A DNA stretch of 47,579 nucleotides, taken from Rubrivivax sp. (GTDB lineage: Bacteria; Pseudomonadota; Gammaproteobacteria; Burkholderiales; Burkholderiaceae_C). The translations under genes and the position numbers were made by a program. Location of the stretch: NCBI GenBank assembly GCA_016790425.1, contig JAEUPF010000024.1, forward strand, positions 1 through 47,579. The letters run 5' to 3'. Below, piece after piece: positions 28,383 through 36,461 of the stretch; the stretch's first letter is position 1, and each line of letters starts with the position of its first letter. The notes beneath the pieces were generated by a model that was given only the letters and a program-made list of their open reading frames with translations, did not search any database and was not told where the DNA came from.

Positions 28383-29366
28383 CTACTTGCCCAGCCCCAT
28401 CTGCCGGCCCACTTCCTGGTACACGCGCGTGCGCTCGCGCATGAACGCCTCCATGCCCTCGGGGCCGACGTTGACGAGCTCGAAGCCGCTCCTGGCGGCG
28501 AGCTCCTTCATCTCGGCGTCGGCGTTCAGCGCGGCGAACAGTTCGGCCAGCCGCCGGCGCGCCTCGGGCGGCGTGCTGCGCGGCACGCCGACGCCGCGGA
28601 AGGCGCCGTCGACCCAGTCGACGCCGAGCTCCTTGAACGTCGGCACGTCGGGCAGTAGCGCGTGGCGCTTGTCCATCGCCACCGCGATGGCGCGCACCTT
28701 GCCCTTGTTGTTGATGGCGAACGCGGTGTAGCTCATCGCCCCGTCGACATGGCTGCCGAGCACGGCCATCGTCATGTCGCCGGTGCCCTTGAACGGCACG
28801 TACGTGGTCTTGACGTTGAAGGCGGCGTTCAGGCGCTGGTGCGCGGCGTGGTTGGCCGAGTTCAGCCCCGAGCCGCCGAGGTTGAGCTTGCCGGGCGAGG
28901 CCTGCGCCGCCTTGACGAAATCGGCGAAGGTCCTGATCGGGCTCGCCTCGGGCACCACCAGCGCGTCGGGCGTGTAGTGGTACCAGTAGACCGGCACGAT
29001 GTCGTCGGTCTTGTACGTGACGTTGCCCTCCATCGGCTGCAGCACCATGTGCGGCAGGTTGATGCCGCCCACGTTGTAGCCGTCGCCGGGCAGCGTGTTC
29101 ATCTGGCTCCACAGCAGGGCGCCGCCGGCGCCGGCCTTGTACTGGATGACGGTGTCGATGGCCGGGCACTTCTTCTTCAGCACGACCTGCTGGTGCCGCG
29201 CCGAGATGTCGCTTTCGCCCCCGGGCGGGAAGGCCTGCCAGTACATCAGGTTCTTGTCGGGGCATGGCTGCGCGGCGGGCGGGGTCTGCGCGCGGGCCAT
29301 CGGCAGCACCGCCGCGGCAAGCGCGGCGGCGGCGAATCCGGCGATGAGGCGAGGGCCATTCGTCAT
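28383..29366 (-). CDS. Bug/TctC-family substrate-binding protein, divergent type (2)
   Basis: 327 residues with signal peptide ending near ARAQ. It keeps [12 protein letters not shown] and [13 protein letters not shown], but the usual [10 protein letters not shown] segment reads [14 protein letters not shown], and the ligand region is rich in aromatic residues ([11 protein letters not shown]). Two cysteines at the N-terminus (PCPDKN and KKCPAID) could form a disulfide. AGGAG stands 7 bases before the ATG. It is the third gene of the minus-strand receptor block. The ligand probably differs from that of its neighbours. Confidence 0.85.
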   Translation of the reverse strand: MTNGPRLIAGFAAAALAAAVLPMARAQTPPAAQPCPDKNLMYWQAFPPGGESDISARHQQVVLKKKCPAIDTVIQYKAGAGGALLWSQMNTLPGDGYNVGGINLPHMVLQPMEGNVTYKTDDIVPVYWYHYTPDALVVPEASPIRTFADFVKAAQASPGKLNLGGSGLNSANHAAHQRLNAAFNVKTTYVPFKGTGDMTMAVLGSHVDGAMSYTAFAINNKGKVRAIAVAMDKRHALLPDVPTFKELGVDWVDGAFRGVGVPRSTPPEARRRLAELFAALNADAEMKELAARSGFELVNVGPEGMEAFMRERTRVYQEVGRQMGLGK

Positions 29367-29432
29367 GGGATTGCTCCTGGGTTGAGCGGCTGCCGGGCAA
29401 GAGGGAAGAGGACGAGGGGAGCGGCGGGGCGC

Positions 29433-30416
29433 TCAGCCCGTCTTGGCCATCCCCAGCCGCTGGATCGTCGCCCGCTCCGCCTCGTAGGTCTCGCGCGCCC
29501 ACTTCGTGTAGGTGTCGGTGTCCATGTAGATCACCGTCTGGTCGTACTTGTCGAAGGTGGCGAGCACGGCCGGGTCTTCGAGCGTCTTCCTGAACGCGTC
29601 GTGCAGCGTCTTCACGACGCCGGCGTCCATGCCCTTGGGGCCGCAGACGCCGAAGGGCGAGTCGCTGACGGTCTTGTAGCCCAGCTCGTCGAGCGTGGGC
29701 ACGTTCGGCCAGCGCTTGGTGCGCTTGCTGCCGTAGGTGGCCAGCAGGCGCAGCTTGCCGGCGTCGACATGCGGGCCCCAGCCGGTGGCGTCGCTGGCGG
29801 CCATCGTGTGGCCGCCGAGCACGGCCTGCATGTTGTCGGCGTTGCCCTTGAACGGCACGTGCGTCAGCTTGATGCCGGCGCGCTGCGCGAACTCCTCCAC
29901 CGCCAGGTGCGGGCTGGTGCCGATGCCGGTGGAGCCGTAGGTGAACTTCTCGGGGTTGGCCTTGGCGTAGTCCACCAGCTCCTTGATGGACTTGATCGGC
30001 GAATCGGCCGGCACGACGAGGCCGAAGGTGTAGCCGGTGAGGCAGGCGATCCAGGTGAAGTCCTTCAGCGTGTCGAAGGCCGTCTTCTGCATGTGCGGGA
30101 TGCGGAAGGCGCCGTGCGGCACCTGGCTCAATGTGTAGCCGTCGGGCCGCGCGTTCACGAGCTCGTTGGCGCCGAGCATGCCGCCGGCGCCGGGCTTGTT
30201 CTCGATGACGACCTTCTGCCCGAGCGCCTTGCCGGCGCTCTCGGCGATGGCGCGCATCACCGCGTCGGTGCTGCCGCCTGCGGGCCAGGGGCAGATGTAC
30301 TTGATGGGTTGCGCCGGGAACGCCTGCGCGCGGGCCAGGCGCGGCACGGCCAGGGTGGCGGCCGCGCCGAGGACGACGATGCGGCGGCGGCTGCTGTGGA
30401 TGGTGCGGGGGTGCAT
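29433..30416 (-). CDS. Bug/TctC-family substrate-binding protein (3)
   Basis: 327 residues, signal peptide RRRIVVLGAAATLAVPRLARAQ (a twin-arginine-like RRR start). Signatures ICPWPAGGSTDAVMR, VIENKPGAGGMLGANE, THVPFKGNADNMQAVLGG and WPNVPTLDELGY. The WPAGGSTD form marks a distinct subgroup. AGGAG lies 6 bases before the ATG. Gaps to its neighbours are 66 and 82 bases, in line with one transcript. Confidence 0.9.
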   Translation of the reverse strand: MHPRTIHSSRRRIVVLGAAATLAVPRLARAQAFPAQPIKYICPWPAGGSTDAVMRAIAESAGKALGQKVVIENKPGAGGMLGANELVNARPDGYTLSQVPHGAFRIPHMQKTAFDTLKDFTWIACLTGYTFGLVVPADSPIKSIKELVDYAKANPEKFTYGSTGIGTSPHLAVEEFAQRAGIKLTHVPFKGNADNMQAVLGGHTMAASDATGWGPHVDAGKLRLLATYGSKRTKRWPNVPTLDELGYKTVSDSPFGVCGPKGMDAGVVKTLHDAFRKTLEDPAVLATFDKYDQTVIYMDTDTYTKWARETYEAERATIQRLGMAKTG

Positions 30417-30498
30417 GGCGTCTCCTGCGAATGCGTCGGGTCCCGGGGGGAGCTGCGGTGAGGGCTGCGGTGGGCGGCTGCGGCGCGCGGGCCTCGCG

Positions 30499-31527
30499 TC
30501 AGTCGGCGCGCGCGCCCGACTCCTTCACCACCTTGGCCCACTTGGTGATCTCGCTGGCCTGGAACGTGCCCAGCTCCTCGGGCGAGGAGATCCACGGCTC
30601 CAGGCCCAGCATCTTCAACTTGTCCAGCACGTCGGGCAGGGCGAACACGCGCTTCATCTCGGCGTTCAGGCGCGCCACCACGGCCGGCGGCGTGCCCGCG
30701 GGCGCGAAGACGGCGAACCAGGTGGTCGCCTCGAAGCCGGGCACGCTCTCGGCCACCGTGGGCACGTCGGGCGCGGCGGCGCTGCGCCGGGCGGTCGTCT
30801 GCGCCAGCGCGCGGATCTTGCCTTCCTTGGCCATCGGCAGCGCCGAAGGCATGTTGTCGAACATCACCTGGATCTGCCCGCCCACGAGGTCGGGAATGGC
30901 GAACTGGCGGCCCTTGTACGGCACGTGCTGCATCTTCGTGCCGGTCATCGACTTGAACAGTTCGCCCGAGATGTGCACCGAGGTGCCCACGCCCGGCGAG
31001 CCGAAGCTGAGCTTGTCGGGGTTGGCCTTCATGTAGGCGACCAGCTCGGGCACCGTCTTCACCGGCAGGTCGTTGTTGACGACGAGCAGGTTCGGCGCCG
31101 AGGCGATGTGCGCCACCGGCGCGAAGTCGCGCACCATGTCGTAGGGCATCTTCGAGTACAGCGCACCGTTGATCGAGTGCGTGCCCACCGTGCCCATCAC
31201 CAGCGTGTGGCCGTCGGCCGGCGCCTTGGCCACGTCGGCCGCGCCGATGTTGCCGCCGGCGCCGGGCTTGTTGTCGACGACGATCGGCTGCCCGAGCTGC
31301 GCCTTGTCGGCGAACAGGCGCGCCAGGATGTCGGGCGCGCCGCCGCTGGGGAAGGTGACGACCATGCGCACCGGCTTGCTCGGGAAGCCCTGCTGCGCCA
31401 GCGCGGCGGGCGCCAGTGCCGCCAGGCCGGTTGCCGCAACGAGCGGCGCGAGCCAGCGGCTGCACCGCCGCCACGGCCGCGCGACAGGCGTCGTGGCCGG
31501 CGTGATCGGGCTGCATGTCGTGCGCAT
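30499..31527 (-). CDS. Bug/TctC-family substrate-binding protein (4)
   Basis: 342 residues from the ATG at 31527 with a long signal region (WLAPLVAATGLAALAPAALAQ). Signatures VTFPSGGAPDILARLFADK, VVDNKPGAGGNIGAADVA, HVPYKGRQFAIPDLVGGQIQ and APDVPTVAESV. First gene of the minus-strand receptor block. The 263 bases upstream to 31790 hold no gene; they should contain promoters for this gene and for the divergent small gene. Confidence 0.9.
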   Translation of the reverse strand: MRTTCSPITPATTPVARPWRRCSRWLAPLVAATGLAALAPAALAQQGFPSKPVRMVVTFPSGGAPDILARLFADKAQLGQPIVVDNKPGAGGNIGAADVAKAPADGHTLVMGTVGTHSINGALYSKMPYDMVRDFAPVAHIASAPNLLVVNNDLPVKTVPELVAYMKANPDKLSFGSPGVGTSVHISGELFKSMTGTKMQHVPYKGRQFAIPDLVGGQIQVMFDNMPSALPMAKEGKIRALAQTTARRSAAAPDVPTVAESVPGFEATTWFAVFAPAGTPPAVVARLNAEMKRVFALPDVLDKLKMLGLEPWISSPEELGTFQASEITKWAKVVKESGARAD

Positions 31528-31790
31528 CCTGGAACCCCTTCGTTGCCCCCGCCCGCGGGCGCGGTCGGCGTGCGGCGCAGGATACGGGAGCGCCCCGGTG
31601 CCGCGGGTGAGGGCTTGTCCCGGTCGCGCCGGCGCGGCGGTCGCGGGCGGACCGCCGGCCGCATCCGGCCCGAGGCTGCATCCGGACGGCGCGCGCCGCC
31701 GTACTCCACTCACCCCGTCCGGTACCGCACCGGCGGGGCCGTCGCGCCACCCGCCACCCACTTCACCCGGCCACCGGAAGGAGCACCGCC

Positions 31791-32084
31791 ATGCCCGTCG
31801 TCATGTTCATGGAATGGGACGGAGTCACCCGCCAGCAGTACGAGGCGGTGTGCGAGGTCGTCGATTTCGAGCGCAAGGTGCCCGCCGGCGGCCTGTTCCA
31901 CGTGGCCGCCGCCGACGAGCGCGGCCTGCGCATCACCGATGTGTGGGAAAGCGCCGAGGCCTTCCAGAAGTTCGTCGCCGATCGCCTGATGCCCGGCGTG
32001 CAGAAGGTGGGCATCCGCAGCGAGCCGAAGGTGACGATCCTGCCGGCGCTGAAGGTGTTCACGCCCGGCTACACGCCGAAGTGA
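31791..32084 (+). CDS. Hypothetical small protein, possible dimeric alpha/beta barrel fold
   Basis: 97 residues with a strong GGAAGGAG ribosome site 7 bases upstream of the ATG. The sequence (PVVMFMEWDGVTRQQYEAV, then GGLFHVAAADERGLRITDVWESAEAFQKF) looks like the ferredoxin-like fold of small monooxygenase-type proteins with a beta-alpha-beta-beta-alpha-beta pattern. No catalytic residue can be named. It is convergent to ligB, separated by a strong hairpin. Confidence 0.72.
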   Translation: MPVVMFMEWDGVTRQQYEAVCEVVDFERKVPAGGLFHVAAADERGLRITDVWESAEAFQKFVADRLMPGVQKVGIRSEPKVTILPALKVFTPGYTPK

Positions 32085-32124
32085 AGGTGCGCCGCAGCGC
32101 CGCACCGCTTCGGAAATGGACAAC

Positions 32125-32146
32125 GGGCGCGGCCTCGGCCGCGCCC
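32125..32146. terminator. Strong hairpin downstream of the small plus-strand gene
   Basis: GGGCGCGGCC (32125-32134), two bases, GGCCGCGCCC (32137-32146): a 10-bp perfect arm pair 40 bases past the stop, followed by CTTCGCG without a real T-run. A transcription terminator is the simplest reading for this convergent gap. Confidence 0.55.
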
Positions 32147-32223
32147 TTCGCGTTCACGCGCGCAATGCCGCCAGCGGCGGCACGCCGCGCAGCGTGGCCG
32201 GGAGCGGAAGCGCGAGCAGGACC

Positions 32224-32239
32224 GGGGCCGCTCGGCCCC
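32224..32239 (-). terminator. Hairpin directly after the ligB stop
   Basis: GGGGCCG (32224-32230), CT, CGGCCCC (32233-32239), starting 2 bases after the ligB stop on the minus strand. Likely ends the ligAB transcript. Confidence 0.5.
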
Positions 32240-32240
32240 C

Positions 32241-33080
32241 TCAGGCCTGTTCGAGCACCAGCAGCCCGGAAGCCGTGTTCGAGATCGGGATGTGGTAGTT
32301 GCGCTGCACCCGCTTCACCGGGCCGGCGCCGAGCGCCGCGCGCGCGGCCAGCCACATCAGCAGCTCCACGCCCTGCGTGCCGGTCTTCTCCACCAGCTCG
32401 GGCACGCTGTACTGCGTGGCCCAGCGCGGGTCGCGCTCCAGGCTGTCCATGAACTGGAGGTCGAAGGCCTTGTTGATGAAGCCGGCGCGCTGGCCGTCGA
32501 GCTGGTGCGACAGGCCGCCGGTGCCCATGATCAGCACGCGCTCGTCGCCCGGCCACGAGCGGACCGCCTCGCCCACCGCTTCGCCGAGCGCGTAGCAGCG
32601 CCTGGCGCTGGGCAGCGGGAACTGCACCGTGTTGATGGCGATGGGCACGATGCGCACGGGCCACTTCTGGTCGGGCCACAGCAGCGCCATCGGCAGCGAC
32701 AGCGCGTGGTCGACCACCATCTCCTGGCACGTGGTGAGGTCGAAGTCGCGGCCGACGAGCTGCTCGATGATGTGCCAGGCGAGCTTCTGCTCGCCGGCAA
32801 TGGGCGCCAGCTGCGGAATGCCCCAACCCTCGTCGGCGTTGCGGTATTCGGGCGCCGCGCCCACCGCGAAGGTGGGCATCTTGTCGAGGAAGAAGTTCAG
32901 CCCGTGGTCGTTGTAGAAGGCGACGACGACGTCGGGCCTCTTGTCGGCCAGCCAGCGGTGGACCGGCGGAAAGCCGTCGAAGAACGGCTTCCAGTACGGG
33001 TCGGACTGCAGGTTCTTGGCGATGGCGCGGCCGATGGCCGGCACGTGCGAGGTGGCAAGCGAGCCGATGATCCTGGCCAT
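32241..33080 (-). CDS. ligB: Class III extradiol dioxygenase, LigB/PmdB-type catalytic subunit
   Basis: Beta subunit of protocatechuate 4,5-dioxygenase, which opens the ring of protocatechuate (or related gallate-like catechols) with Fe(II). 279 residues. The LigB iron ligands are present: H12 (ATSHVPAIG), H59 (YNDHGLNFF) and E238 (TQGVELLMW); the catalytic base H191 (GTGGLSHQLDG) is present too. GGAGAG precedes the ATG. ligA is 53 bases upstream in the same direction, giving the alpha-beta operon. No later pathway genes (ligC, ligI, ligJ, ligK) are in the window. Confidence 0.93.
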   Translation of the reverse strand: MARIIGSLATSHVPAIGRAIAKNLQSDPYWKPFFDGFPPVHRWLADKRPDVVVAFYNDHGLNFFLDKMPTFAVGAAPEYRNADEGWGIPQLAPIAGEQKLAWHIIEQLVGRDFDLTTCQEMVVDHALSLPMALLWPDQKWPVRIVPIAINTVQFPLPSARRCYALGEAVGEAVRSWPGDERVLIMGTGGLSHQLDGQRAGFINKAFDLQFMDSLERDPRWATQYSVPELVEKTGTQGVELLMWLAARAALGAGPVKRVQRNYHIPISNTASGLLVLEQA

Positions 33081-33133
33081 GGTGTGTGTCTCTCCGATGT
33101 TCGTTCTTCAGCCTGGCTGGCGGGCGCGCCGGC

Positions 33134-33481
33134 TCAACGCTGCGCCAGCAGCCTGGCCTTGAACTCTTCCTTGGTCATGCCGGTCTGGGCGGCGCCCAGG
33201 TCCTGCACGTCCAGGCCCAGGATGCCGGCGAACTTGGCCAGGTAGTACACGTTGCCGCCGGCGGCCAGCAGGCCGAGCACGTCGCGCGTGCGGATGGCCT
33301 TGCGCTGTTCGTCGTTGAGGCCGTACTTGGCGCAGTAGGCGTCCTCGTCGGCCTTGAACTCGTCGCGGCAGGCGGCGGCGTTGAACGAGTAGCACATCTT
33401 GTTCAGCGCATAGCCTTTCATCGCCTGACGGCTGTCGAAGAGCGTGGTGCCCGGGATCTCGAGGGCGGCGGGCTGGCTCAT
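33134..33481 (-). CDS. ligA: LigA/PmdA-type alpha subunit of protocatechuate 4,5-dioxygenase
   Basis: Small helical subunit that covers the active site of LigB. 115 residues from the ATG at 33481 (MSQPAALEIPGTTLFDS). The GYALNKMCYSFN segment and the TRDVLGLLAAGGNVYYLAKFAGI segment are typical of LigA. AAGGAG precedes the ATG. Divergent from the LysR gene, which is a likely regulator. Confidence 0.93.
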   Translation of the reverse strand: MSQPAALEIPGTTLFDSRQAMKGYALNKMCYSFNAAACRDEFKADEDAYCAKYGLNDEQRKAIRTRDVLGLLAAGGNVYYLAKFAGILGLDVQDLGAAQTGMTKEEFKARLLAQR

Positions 33482-33533
33482 GGGCTCGTCTCCTTGGGGT
33501 GCTGGGTCTGCGCCGGGGCCGGCGCGCATGCCC

Positions 33534-33578
33534 GGCCAGTTTCGGGGCTGGCCCTGCGGCGAAAAAGGCGCCGATACT
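33534..33578. promoter_or_regulatory. Putative LysR operator and -10 in the ligA-LysR gap
   Basis: In the roughly 100-base gap are the inverted repeats GGCCAG-N8-CTGGCC (33534-33553) and TTTCG-N15-CGAAA (33540-33564). GATACT (33573-33578) may be the -10 of the LysR gene. The dyads sit where an autoregulating LysR protein would bind. Confidence 0.4.
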
Positions 33579-33579
33579 C

Positions 33580-34758
33580 ATGCCACCCATGAAGGAAGTC
33601 GATCGATCAGGCGCCGGCGCCGCTGCGGCCTACCTCGATCCGCTGGACCTCGACGGCCACCTGCTGCACCTGCTGCTGGCGGTGCTGGAGGAAGGCTCGG
33701 TGACGCGCGCCGCCGAGCGCCTGGCGGTGACGCAGTCGGCCGTGAGCCACGGCCTGGCGCGCCTGCGCCGCATCACCGGCGACGAGCTGTTCGTCAAGAA
33801 CGGGCGCGGCATCGCGCCCACCGCGCTGGCGCAGGTGCTGGCGCCGCGGGCGCGGCGGCTGGTGGACGACCTGCGCGCCTTCGGCCTGGCCGAAGGCTTC
33901 GAGCCGGCGCGGTTGGAAGAGACGTTCACGATCGCCGCCAACGACCTGCAGCGCGACCTGCTGCTGCCCTCGCTGCTGCGGCGGCTGCGCGCCGCGGCGC
34001 CGGGCGTGACGCTGCGCGTCATCTCCTCCGACGCGCCGCTGCCGGCGATGCTGCGCGACGAGCTGTGCGACCTTGTCGTCACGCCGCGCCCGCCGCAGGG
34101 CAGCGACATCGTGCAAAAGCGCCTCTTCGACGACCGCTACGTCGTCTTCTTCGACGCCGCACACCGGCGCGCGCCGGCCAGCCTCGACGAGTGGCTCGCC
34201 GCCGAGCACGTGAGCGTGCTCTACGACGACCGCCGCGGCCTGCACTTCGACGAATGGCTGCTCGGCGAAGGCCTGCAGCGGCGCATCGTTGCCACCGTGC
34301 CCGGCATGGCGGCGCTCGCTTCGCTGGTGCGTGGCGGTGCCTGGCTCGCCACGGCGCCGTCGTTGCTCGCTGAAGGCGCGCTGCGCGGCCTGGCCAGCGC
34401 CGAACTGCCGTTCGCCGCACCGCCACTGCGGATGTACGCGGTGTGGCACCTGCGCTACCAGGCCGACCCGGTAATGCGCTGGCTGCGCGCGCAGCTGGAG
34501 GCGACGGTGGCCGAAGTGCTGGCCGGTGCAAGAGCGCCGGGGTCCGCCGTTTCCGGCACCGGTTCCCGCACCGGTTCCACCGGTTCCACCGGTTCCCGCA
34601 GCGGTTCCACCGGTTCCCGCACCGATTCCACCGGCTCCCGCACCGATTCCACCGGCTCCCGCACCCGCTCCCGCACCAGCTCCCGGACCATTTCCCGCAC
34701 CCCGAAGAACCGCGCGAAGAACCGCGCCAAGGACCGCACAAAGGACCACCCACGATGA
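33580..34758 (+). CDS. LysR-family regulator with repeat-built C-terminal tail
   Basis: 392 residues from the ATG at 33580, or 389 from the ATG at 33589, which fits better if the GATACT just upstream is its -10. HTH at about 20-80 (EEGSVTRAAERLAVTQSAVSHGLARLRR), effector domain to about 310. The usual LysR protein ends there, near 300-315 residues. This one goes on for about 75 residues of Thr-Gly-Ser(-Arg) repeats (34558-34698) and then four Lys-Asn/Asp-Arg/His units (34705-34752), a strongly basic, disordered tail. The stop overlaps the ATG of the aldo/keto reductase (ATGA). Divergent from ligA, so a role in ligAB control is inferred. Confidence 0.9.
   Translation: MPPMKEVDRSGAGAAAAYLDPLDLDGHLLHLLLAVLEEGSVTRAAERLAVTQSAVSHGLARLRRITGDELFVKNGRGIAPTALAQVLAPRARRLVDDLRAFGLAEGFEPARLEETFTIAANDLQRDLLLPSLLRRLRAAAPGVTLRVISSDAPLPAMLRDELCDLVVTPRPPQGSDIVQKRLFDDRYVVFFDAAHRRAPASLDEWLAAEHVSVLYDDRRGLHFDEWLLGEGLQRRIVATVPGMAALASLVRGGAWLATAPSLLAEGALRGLASAELPFAAPPLRMYAVWHLRYQADPVMRWLRAQLEATVAEVLAGARAPGSAVSGTGSRTGSTGSTGSRSGSTGSRTDSTGSRTDSTGSRTRSRTSSRTISRTPKNRAKNRAKDRTKDHPR
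34558..34752 (+). repeat. Two in-frame tandem repeat arrays in the LysR tail
   Basis: Array 1 (34558-34698) is built from 9-base units like ACCGGTTCC, each followed in part by CGC; variants include ACCGATTCC and ACCGGCTCC. Array 2 (34705-34752) has four 12-base units starting AAGAACCGCGCG. All unit lengths are multiples of three, so copy changes keep the frame. Confidence 0.85.
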
Positions 34759-35795
34759 ACACGCCTTCGGCTGCGACAAGCCCGGTGTACCGGCCGCTCG
34801 GCGCGAGCGGCCTCAAGGTGCCGCCGCTGTGGCTGGGCACGATGCTGTTCGGCGAGCAGACGAGCGAGGCCGAGGCGGCTTCGCTGCTGGCGGCCACGCG
34901 CGAGCGCGGTCTCCATGCGCTCGACACGGCCGACATCTACACCGGCGGCGAGAGCGAGCGCATCGTCGGACGGCTGGTGAAGGCCGACCGCGAGCGCTGG
35001 CTCATCGCCAGCAAGGCCGCCAACCCGATCGGCAGCGACCCCAACGACCGCGGCACCTCGCGGCGCTGGCTGACGCGCGCCGTCGAGGCCAGCCTCGCGC
35101 GGCTGAACACCGACGTGATCGACCTGTACTACCTGCACCGCGACGACGCGACGACGCCGGTCGAAGAGACGGTCACCACGATGGCGCGGCTCGTCGAGCG
35201 CGGCCGTATCCTCTACTGGGGCTTGTCGAACTTCCGCGCCTGGCGCGTGGCGACCTTCGTCGAAACGGCGCGGCGCCTGGCCGTGCCGGCGCCGGTGGCC
35301 TGCCAGCCGCCCTACAGCCTGGTGACGCGCGGCGTCGAGGCCGAGCTGCTGCCCGCCTGCGCGCACCACGGCCTGGGCGTCGTCTGCTACAGCCCGCTGG
35401 CGCGCGGCGTGCTCAGCGGCAAGTACGGCGCTGGCGGGGCTGCGCCGCCGGCCGACAGCCGCGCCGCGCGCAGCGACAAGCGGCTGCTGCAGACCGAGTG
35501 GCGGCCCGAGTCGCTGCGCCTGGCGCAGGAGTTCAAGGCGCTGGCCGAGGCGCGCGGCGTCAGCCCGACGCCGCTGGCGATCGCCTGGGTGCTGGCCAAC
35601 CGCCTCGTCAGCGGCGTCATCGGCGGGCCGCGCACGCTGGCGCAGTGGCGCGACTACCTCGCGGCGCTCGACGTGAAGGTCGGCCCGGCAGACGAAGCGT
35701 GGGTCGACGCGCGCGTGCCGCCGGGGCACGCTTCGACCTTCGGCTACACCGACCCGGTCTATCCGGTCACGGGGCGGCAGCCGCGCGACGGCTGA
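34755..35795 (+). CDS. Aldo/keto reductase
   Basis: NAD(P)H-dependent (beta/alpha)8 oxidoreductase, 346 residues. The catalytic tetrad is visible: Asp in LDTADIYTGG, Tyr in the same motif, Lys in LIASKAAN and His in YYLHRDD. Later motifs WGLSNFRAWRVA, YSPLARGVLSGKY and SGVIGGPRTLAQW belong to the aryl-alcohol-dehydrogenase-like group. Its ATG overlaps the LysR stop, so it is co-translated with the regulator. Substrate unknown; a carbonyl compound linked to aromatic breakdown is only a guess. Confidence 0.9.
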   Translation: MNTPSAATSPVYRPLGASGLKVPPLWLGTMLFGEQTSEAEAASLLAATRERGLHALDTADIYTGGESERIVGRLVKADRERWLIASKAANPIGSDPNDRGTSRRWLTRAVEASLARLNTDVIDLYYLHRDDATTPVEETVTTMARLVERGRILYWGLSNFRAWRVATFVETARRLAVPAPVACQPPYSLVTRGVEAELLPACAHHGLGVVCYSPLARGVLSGKYGAGGAAPPADSRAARSDKRLLQTEWRPESLRLAQEFKALAEARGVSPTPLAIAWVLANRLVSGVIGGPRTLAQWRDYLAALDVKVGPADEAWVDARVPPGHASTFGYTDPVYPVTGRQPRDG

Positions 35796-35835
35796 GGAAG
35801 CGCTCCCGCGCAGGACGGCGTCGCCGCGGTGCGGC

Positions 35836-36420
35836 TTACGGTTTGGCGGCTGCGCCACCCTTGCGCTCGCCCGCCAGCCGCTCGACGACCTTCAGCGTGT
35901 TCGCCACATGCCCGTCGGGGTTCGAGTCGCGGAAGGCGTAGGCGATGGTGCCGTCGCGGGCGATGACGTAGGAGATGCGGCCGGCCATGTTCAGCCCCCA
36001 GGCCACTTGCGCGTCGTAGGCGCGGATCACTTGCGCCTTGTCGTCGGCGGCCACGGCGAACTTGTTGCGGCACGCTTCCACCGAGAAGCGCTTCAGCGTC
36101 TCGATGTCGTCGTTGGAAACGCCGATGACGGTGGCGCCGAGCGCCGCGAAGCGTTCGGTGGCTTCGGCGAACTGGTGCGCCTCGTAGGTGCAGCCGCTGG
36201 TGAACGCCTTCGGATAGAAGTACAGCACCACCGGCCCGCGCGCCAGCGCCTCGGCGAGCTGGAAGCGGAAGCTCTTGCCGCCGAGCGCGGCTTCGGCGCT
36301 GAAGGCGGGTGCCTTGTCGCCGGGATTCAGCGCCGCCAGCGCCGGCATGGCGCTGCACGCGGCGGCGAGCGGGAGCATCGCGGCGAGATTCCTGAGCGCG
36401 GTGCGCGGCGTCTTCGACAT
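35836..36420 (-). CDS. Exported Bcp-like peroxiredoxin
   Basis: Thiol peroxidase of the AhpC/TSA (Bcp/PrxQ) type, 194 residues. The N-terminal 30 residues are a signal peptide (LAAMLPLAAACSAMPALAA), so it should act in the periplasm. Peroxidatic Cys77 is in FYPKAFTSGCTYE; the other cysteine of the fold is C117 (VEACRNKF). SNDDIETLKRF and AYDAQVAWG fit the family. GAGGAG precedes the ATG. It follows the large flavin dehydrogenase gene by 41 bases and is probably in its operon, perhaps removing peroxide. Confidence 0.88.
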   Translation of the reverse strand: MSKTPRTALRNLAAMLPLAAACSAMPALAALNPGDKAPAFSAEAALGGKSFRFQLAEALARGPVVLYFYPKAFTSGCTYEAHQFAEATERFAALGATVIGVSNDDIETLKRFSVEACRNKFAVAADDKAQVIRAYDAQVAWGLNMAGRISYVIARDGTIAYAFRDSNPDGHVANTLKVVERLAGERKGGAAAKP

Positions 36421-36461
36421 GCGGTTCTCCTCGTGCCCGAAAGGCGCGATGTTCGCCTCGT

